64,000 nt of DNA from Streptomyces rapamycinicus NRRL 5491. Its GTDB lineage: Bacteria > Actinomycetota > Actinomycetes > Streptomycetales > Streptomycetaceae. The notes under the pieces are model-generated. The model did not search any database. It saw nothing but the letters and a program-made list of their open reading frames with translations, and was not told the DNA's origin. Position 1 is the first letter of the stretch. Every line of letters starts with the position of its first letter. Below, in pieces: positions 60,146-64,000 of the stretch. The stretch spans positions 6,448,001 through 6,512,000 of the forward strand of contig NZ_CP085193.1 in NCBI RefSeq assembly GCF_024298965.1, in the 5' to 3' direction. Both the position numbers and the translations under genes were made by a program.

Positions 60146-61020
60146 AGCGCTCCCGCCGTGGGTTCGGCCGCTTCGATGGCCCGCGCCACGCGCACCGCGT
60201 CCGCGCTGGCCCGTACCTCGTGCACCCGGACGGCCCAGGCGCCCTCGCGCGCCGCGAGCGCGGAGACCGCCGCCGTGGCGGCGTCCCGCTCCCGGGCGGG
60301 CGGCGGGCTGCCCCCGTCACCGGCCAGGACCCGCCCCAGGAACCGCTTGCGGGAGGCCGCCACCAGCAGCGGCCGGCCGAGCTCCCGCAGCGCGGACAGC
60401 CGGGCCACCAGCGCCAGGTCGTGGTCGGCGTCCTTGGCGAAGCCCAGACCCGGGTCGACCACGATCCGCTCCGGGTCGACACCGCCCGCGACCGCACGCT
60501 CCAGACCGGCCCGCAGCTCGGCGACGACCTCGCCGACCACGTCCGCGTACACCGCCCGGTTGTTCATGTCGATCGACTGGCCGCGCCAGTGCATCACCAC
60601 GAACGGCACCCCCGCCGCGGCCACCATGGGCACCATCGCGGGGTCGGCGCCGCCGCCGCTGACGTCGTTGACCAGCCGGGCCCCGGCCGCCACGGCCCGT
60701 TCGGCCACCGCGGCCCGCATGGTGTCCACGCTGATCACGGCCCCGGCCGCGGCCAGCTCCCGGACCACGGGGATCACCCGGCGCAGCTCCTCGGCCTCGT
60801 CGACGCGCGCCGCGCCGGGCCGGGTCGACTCGCCGCCGACGTCCACCAGGTCGGCCCCGGCGGCGACCAGATCGAGACCGTGCTTGACGGCCAGATCGGT
60901 GTCGAACCACCTCCCGCCGTCGGAGAAGGAGTCGGGTGTGACGTTCACCACGCCCATCACCGCGCACCGGTCCCACTCCGGCAGTCCGGCCACCCGTCCC
61001 CGCCCATGCAACGTGCTCAT
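60142..61020 (-). CDS. folP: Dihydropteroate synthase
   Basis: A 292-aa TIM-barrel enzyme. Motifs: VMGVVNVTPDSFSDGGRWFD, DLVDVGGESTRPGAARVDEAEE, ISVDTMRAAVAE, RLVNDVSGG and VDPGLGFAKDADHDLAL. It joins the pterin with para-aminobenzoate and is the sulphonamide target. It heads the folP-SnoaL-folB-folK minus-strand run. Confidence 0.96.
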   Translation of the reverse strand: MSTLHGRGRVAGLPEWDRCAVMGVVNVTPDSFSDGGRWFDTDLAVKHGLDLVAAGADLVDVGGESTRPGAARVDEAEELRRVIPVVRELAAAGAVISVDTMRAAVAERAVAAGARLVNDVSGGGADPAMVPMVAAAGVPFVVMHWRGQSIDMNNRAVYADVVGEVVAELRAGLERAVAGGVDPERIVVDPGLGFAKDADHDLALVARLSALRELGRPLLVAASRKRFLGRVLAGDGGSPPPARERDAATAAVSALAAREGAWAVRVHEVRASADAVRVARAIEAAEPTAGAL

Positions 61021-61058
61021 GTGCCCAGCCTAGGCGTAGGGGGGGGGTGGCTTCTGGA

Positions 61059-62891
61059 TCAGGCCGCCTGCTGGAGCTCGCGGCCCTCGGTCAGGTGCCG
61101 ATGGGCGCAGGGCCGGCGCTCGGGGCGGCGGCCGCGGCGCAGCAGCCGGGGCAGGGCGAGCGAGACGAACCCCTCGGCCTGCATCGCGGCCAGGCCGATC
61201 CGCGGCAGGTCGCGGGTGTTGCGGAAGACCACGAAGCGCGGCTCCCAGCGCGGCTGGAACTTCGCGTTGAACTTGTACAGCGACTCGATCTGGAACCAGC
61301 GGGAGAGGAAGACCAGCAGCGCCCGCCAGCCGCGCAGCACCGGGCCCGCGCCCAGCTTCTCGCCGCGCGCCAGCGCCGAGCGGAACATCGCGAAGTTCAG
61401 CGACACCCGCTCCACGCCCAGCTCGGGGGCGGCCCGCAGCGCGGCCACGATCAGCAGCTCGTTCATGCCCGGGTCGGCGCTGCGGTCGCGTCGCATCAGC
61501 TCCAGCGACATCCCGTCCCGGCCCCACGGCACGAAGTGCAGCACGGCCTTGAGATCCCCGTACGGGCCCTCCTCCGCGCCCTGGTCGGCGGCCTTGTGGG
61601 CGGTGGCGATGACCGCGTCCCCGTCCGCCTGGTCGCCGATCCGGCCCAGCGCCATCGAGAAGCCGCGCTCGGTGTCGGTGCCCCGCCAGTCGGCGGCGGC
61701 GCGCCGGATGGTCTCCAGCTCCTCGGGGCCCAGGTCGGCGGCGCGCCGTACCCGGGTCTGGTAGCCCGCCCGCTCGATCCGCTTGACCATCTGGCGCACA
61801 TTGCGCATGGCGCGCCCGGAGAGGGTGAAGTCCGCCACATCGACGATGGCCTCGTCGCCGAGCTCCAGCGCGTCCAGGCCGGTCTCGCGGGTCCACACCT
61901 CGCCGCCGGTCTCGCTGCACCCCATCACCGCGGGGGTCCAGGAGTGGGCCCGCGCCTCCTCCATGAAGCGGGCGATCGCACCCGGCCACGCCTCCACGTC
62001 GCCGACCGGGTCGCCGCTGGCGAGCATCACCCCGGAGACCACGCGGTAGCAGACCGCGGCCTTGCCGGTGGGGGAGAAGACCACGGCCTTGTCGCGGCGG
62101 AGCGCGAAGTGGCCGAGCGAGTCGCGGCGCCCGTGGGCGGCGAGCAGGCCCCGCAGCCGCTCCTCGTCCTCGGCGGTGAGGCGGGCGGCGGGGTGCTCGG
62201 GGCGGAAGGCGAGATAGGCGGTGGTGGCCACGGTCAGCAGGCCAAGCGCGCCGAGGGAGTAGCCGACGGTGTAGTCCGCGCCGTGGCGGTAGTCGACCGG
62301 CCCCTCGAAGCCGAACAGGCCCCACAGGACGTGCTCCAACTGCTCGCCCAGCGACGGGCTTCCTTCGATGGCGTCCGGATGCGACCGGACGATGAGCAGC
62401 CCCACGGTGACGCTGACCGCGCCCATGATCACGAAGTTGGCCAGCGCCATCCAGCGGCTGCGCGGATCCGGCAGCGCCGCGAACTCGGCGCGGTAGCGGA
62501 GCAGCACCCCCATCAGCACGAGGGAGAGGACCATGCCGATGACCGAGTGCCGGTAGAGCAGCTGTGCGGCGGCGCCGACCGGCAGCAGTCCCACGGCCGC
62601 CACCCAGGCCCGCCGCTTACGCCGTTTGAGGCCGTGGGCCAGCATCAGCAGCAGCAGACCGACCACGATCGAGGCGGCGGCCGCCAGGGAGCTCACGGCG
62701 CCCGGCAGCAGCTCGGCCAGCGCGTGCACCCTGCTGTGCCGCAGCCGGGGGAAGACGATGTCCATCAGCCCGATCAGCGTGCACGCGGTGCCGACGGCGG
62801 TGGGCACCGCCTCCGGCCTGGGGCCGCGCGGCAGGCGCCGTATCCGGGTGGGAACCTTCCCGGATGTTTCGGCATCTTGACTGTCAGACAT
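61059..62891 (-). CDS. Phosphatidylglycerol lysyltransferase-domain membrane protein (MprF/LysX-like)
   Basis: A 610-aa protein. About seven N-terminal helices (ALAELLPGAVSSLAAAASIVVGLLLLML ...) precede a DUF2156 GNAT-type domain: GHFALRRDKAVVFSPTGKAAVCYRVVSGVMLASGDPVG, FTLSGRAMRNVRQMVKRIERAGY, VSLNFAMFRSALARGEKLG and FNAKFQPRWEPRFVVF. This resembles the catalytic part of MprF/LysX, which adds lysine to phosphatidylglycerol; no lysyl-tRNA synthetase domain is attached. A role in membrane charge or cationic peptide resistance is inferred. Confidence 0.88.
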   Translation of the reverse strand: MSDSQDAETSGKVPTRIRRLPRGPRPEAVPTAVGTACTLIGLMDIVFPRLRHSRVHALAELLPGAVSSLAAAASIVVGLLLLMLAHGLKRRKRRAWVAAVGLLPVGAAAQLLYRHSVIGMVLSLVLMGVLLRYRAEFAALPDPRSRWMALANFVIMGAVSVTVGLLIVRSHPDAIEGSPSLGEQLEHVLWGLFGFEGPVDYRHGADYTVGYSLGALGLLTVATTAYLAFRPEHPAARLTAEDEERLRGLLAAHGRRDSLGHFALRRDKAVVFSPTGKAAVCYRVVSGVMLASGDPVGDVEAWPGAIARFMEEARAHSWTPAVMGCSETGGEVWTRETGLDALELGDEAIVDVADFTLSGRAMRNVRQMVKRIERAGYQTRVRRAADLGPEELETIRRAAADWRGTDTERGFSMALGRIGDQADGDAVIATAHKAADQGAEEGPYGDLKAVLHFVPWGRDGMSLELMRRDRSADPGMNELLIVAALRAAPELGVERVSLNFAMFRSALARGEKLGAGPVLRGWRALLVFLSRWFQIESLYKFNAKFQPRWEPRFVVFRNTRDLPRIGLAAMQAEGFVSLALPRLLRRGRRPERRPCAHRHLTEGRELQQAA

Positions 62892-63061
62892 CTGTATTCC
62901 CGTCGCTTCGGTCAAGAGGATCTTCGGTTCTGTTGCGCGGCATCCGCACGATTTGCGCCCAGTAAGACGGCGTTTGAAGGAGTGGGGTTCACTGCCCGGC
63001 CCACGGCCGGGAGGTTCCCCCGGCGGCACGGGGGGGCCGGCCGCCCGGCAGAAAGATAGTG

Positions 63062-64000
63062 ATGGGTCTCACGAGCAACAACATCGTGATCGCGGCAGCC
63101 GTCGCGGCGTTGCTGCTGTTCGCGGTCACGATATGGCTGTGGCCCCGGCTGGCCGGGCGCGGCGTGGCTCCCGTACTCGGCCGGTTCGGCATGCTACTGG
63201 GCACGCAGCTGACCGTGTTCATGGCCTTCGGACTGTTCGCCAATCAGTCCTTCGGATTCTACGGATCCTGGTCCGACCTCTTCGGTACGCAGAACGAGCC
63301 GGGTGTCGTGGTGGACCACGACACCCCGGGCACCCGGGTGCGGGTCACCGAGACCCGTCACCTGGCCATGGACGGCGGCTCCTCGCCCAGGATCGCCGGG
63401 CGCGTCGAGAAGGTGAAGATCCAGGGGCCGGTCTCCGGGATCGCGAGCCCCGCGTACATCTATCTGCCGCCGGAGTACTTCCGGCCCGAGTACGCCCGGC
63501 GGACCTTCCCCGCCGCGCTGGTGCTGACCGGGTATCCGGGCACCACCGAGGCCCTCATCAATGGCCTGAAGTATCCACAGCATTCGCACAAGCTGGTCAA
63601 AGCGGGGAGGATGCAACCCCTCGTCCTGGTGATGATGCGGCCGACGGTCGCGCCGCCGCGTGACACCGAGTGCGTGGACGTACCCGGCGGACCGCGGACC
63701 GAGACGTTCTTCACCAAGGACCTGCCGAAGGCGGTGGCCGACCACTACCGCGTGGGCAAGCGGGCCCGTAACTGGGGCGTCATCGGAAATTCCACCGGCG
63801 GCTACTGCGCGCTGAAGATGGCGATGCGCCACCCCGGCGCGTTCTCGGCGGCGGCCGGGCTCTCCCCCTCGTACAAGGCCCCGATCGACGCGACCACGGG
63901 CGATCTCTTCGGCGGCAGCGAGCGGCTGGAGCGGGAGAACGACCTGATGTGGCGGCTGGACCACAAACCGGCGCCGCCGGTGTCGCTGCTGGTCTCCAGC
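63062..64000 (+). CDS. Esterase family alpha/beta hydrolase (3' end beyond the window)
   Basis: 313 codons are visible from ATG 63062; the gene runs off the right edge. Two N-terminal helices (IVIAAAVAALLLFAVTIWLW and GMLLGTQLTVFMAFGLFA) anchor it. The hydrolase domain follows: VKIQGPVSGIASPAYIYLPPEYF, ALVLTGYPGT, and the nucleophile elbow VIGNSTGGYCALKMAMRHPG (GxSxG-like GNSTGG). It matches secreted esterase D/mycolyltransferase-like proteins. The 170-bp gap to the divergent lysyltransferase-like gene carries both promoters. Confidence 0.88.
   Translation, partial: MGLTSNNIVIAAAVAALLLFAVTIWLWPRLAGRGVAPVLGRFGMLLGTQLTVFMAFGLFANQSFGFYGSWSDLFGTQNEPGVVVDHDTPGTRVRVTETRHLAMDGGSSPRIAGRVEKVKIQGPVSGIASPAYIYLPPEYFRPEYARRTFPAALVLTGYPGTTEALINGLKYPQHSHKLVKAGRMQPLVLVMMRPTVAPPRDTECVDVPGGPRTETFFTKDLPKAVADHYRVGKRARNWGVIGNSTGGYCALKMAMRHPGAFSAAAGLSPSYKAPIDATTGDLFGGSERLERENDLMWRLDHKPAPPVSLLVSS

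Overview
The window is a stretch of high-GC actinobacterial chromosome, almost certainly Streptomyces. The evidence is GC-rich third codon positions, frequent GTG and TTG starts, four-base ATGA/GTGA gene overlaps, a tipA gene with its characteristic promoter, the DUF397/XRE/ATPase regulator set, and a conserved housekeeping block (ppa, dacB, DUF2342, tilS, hpt, ftsH, folE, DUF3180, folK, folB, folP) in the usual streptomycete order. No species is claimed.

Left edge (1-3110): the right end of an integrated element. It carries a phage-type recombination pair (recT, cut by the window edge, and a YqaJ exonuclease), a small TTA-rich gene, a regulator-like gene and a 63-aa protein. It ends in a 45-bp copy of the 3' half of a CGT-anticodon tRNA-Thr. 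About 230 bp further on lies a second, diverged copy of the same tRNA end plus its terminator, which looks like the scar of an older integration. The intact tRNA and the integrase should lie to the left, outside the window.

3.1-16.7 kb: a DUF4232 lipoprotein; a divergent ArsR/MFS pair with a doubled palindromic operator; a SigB/SigF-type sigma gene beside two tiny membrane proteins, a PRC-barrel protein and a GH8-type glucanase; a degenerate polyprenyl synthase; and two NarL-type two-component systems flanking a PAP2 phosphatase. One sensor has an unusual receiver-PAS-PAS-kinase layout.

16.9-27.1 kb is the most distinctive region. On the minus strand are GtrA, a processive GT2 synthase (D, TED, QRTRW), a GT-C membrane glycosyltransferase and a membrane-anchored protein with four extracellular repeats and an acidic cytoplasmic tail. 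Divergently on the plus strand are a membrane-anchored subtilisin-fold protein that has lost all three catalytic residues and a membrane-anchored GH6 glucanase. They are followed by an orphan receiver protein whose stop overlaps the start of a GH5 glucanase. I read this as a candidate surface beta-glycan synthesis, export and trimming locus with a pseudo-protease component.

27.2-49.4 kb: lspA, two ECF sigma/zinc anti-sigma pairs, a divergent MreB-like protein, a PolA-family polymerase, a DUF397/site-2 protease/ATPase/XRE regulator cluster sharing a GCA-rich motif, an aldehyde dehydrogenase, DinB and PadR proteins, a DrrAB-type exporter with a PadR-like operator, a possible pseudo-caspase, glutamate decarboxylase, a LysE exporter, tipA, DedA and a ThrE-type exporter. 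A 140-275-bp palindromic repeat family occurs twice (24.8 and 46.5 kb).

49.4-64 kb: the housekeeping block, an MprF/LysX-like lysyltransferase-domain protein, and an esterase cut by the right edge.
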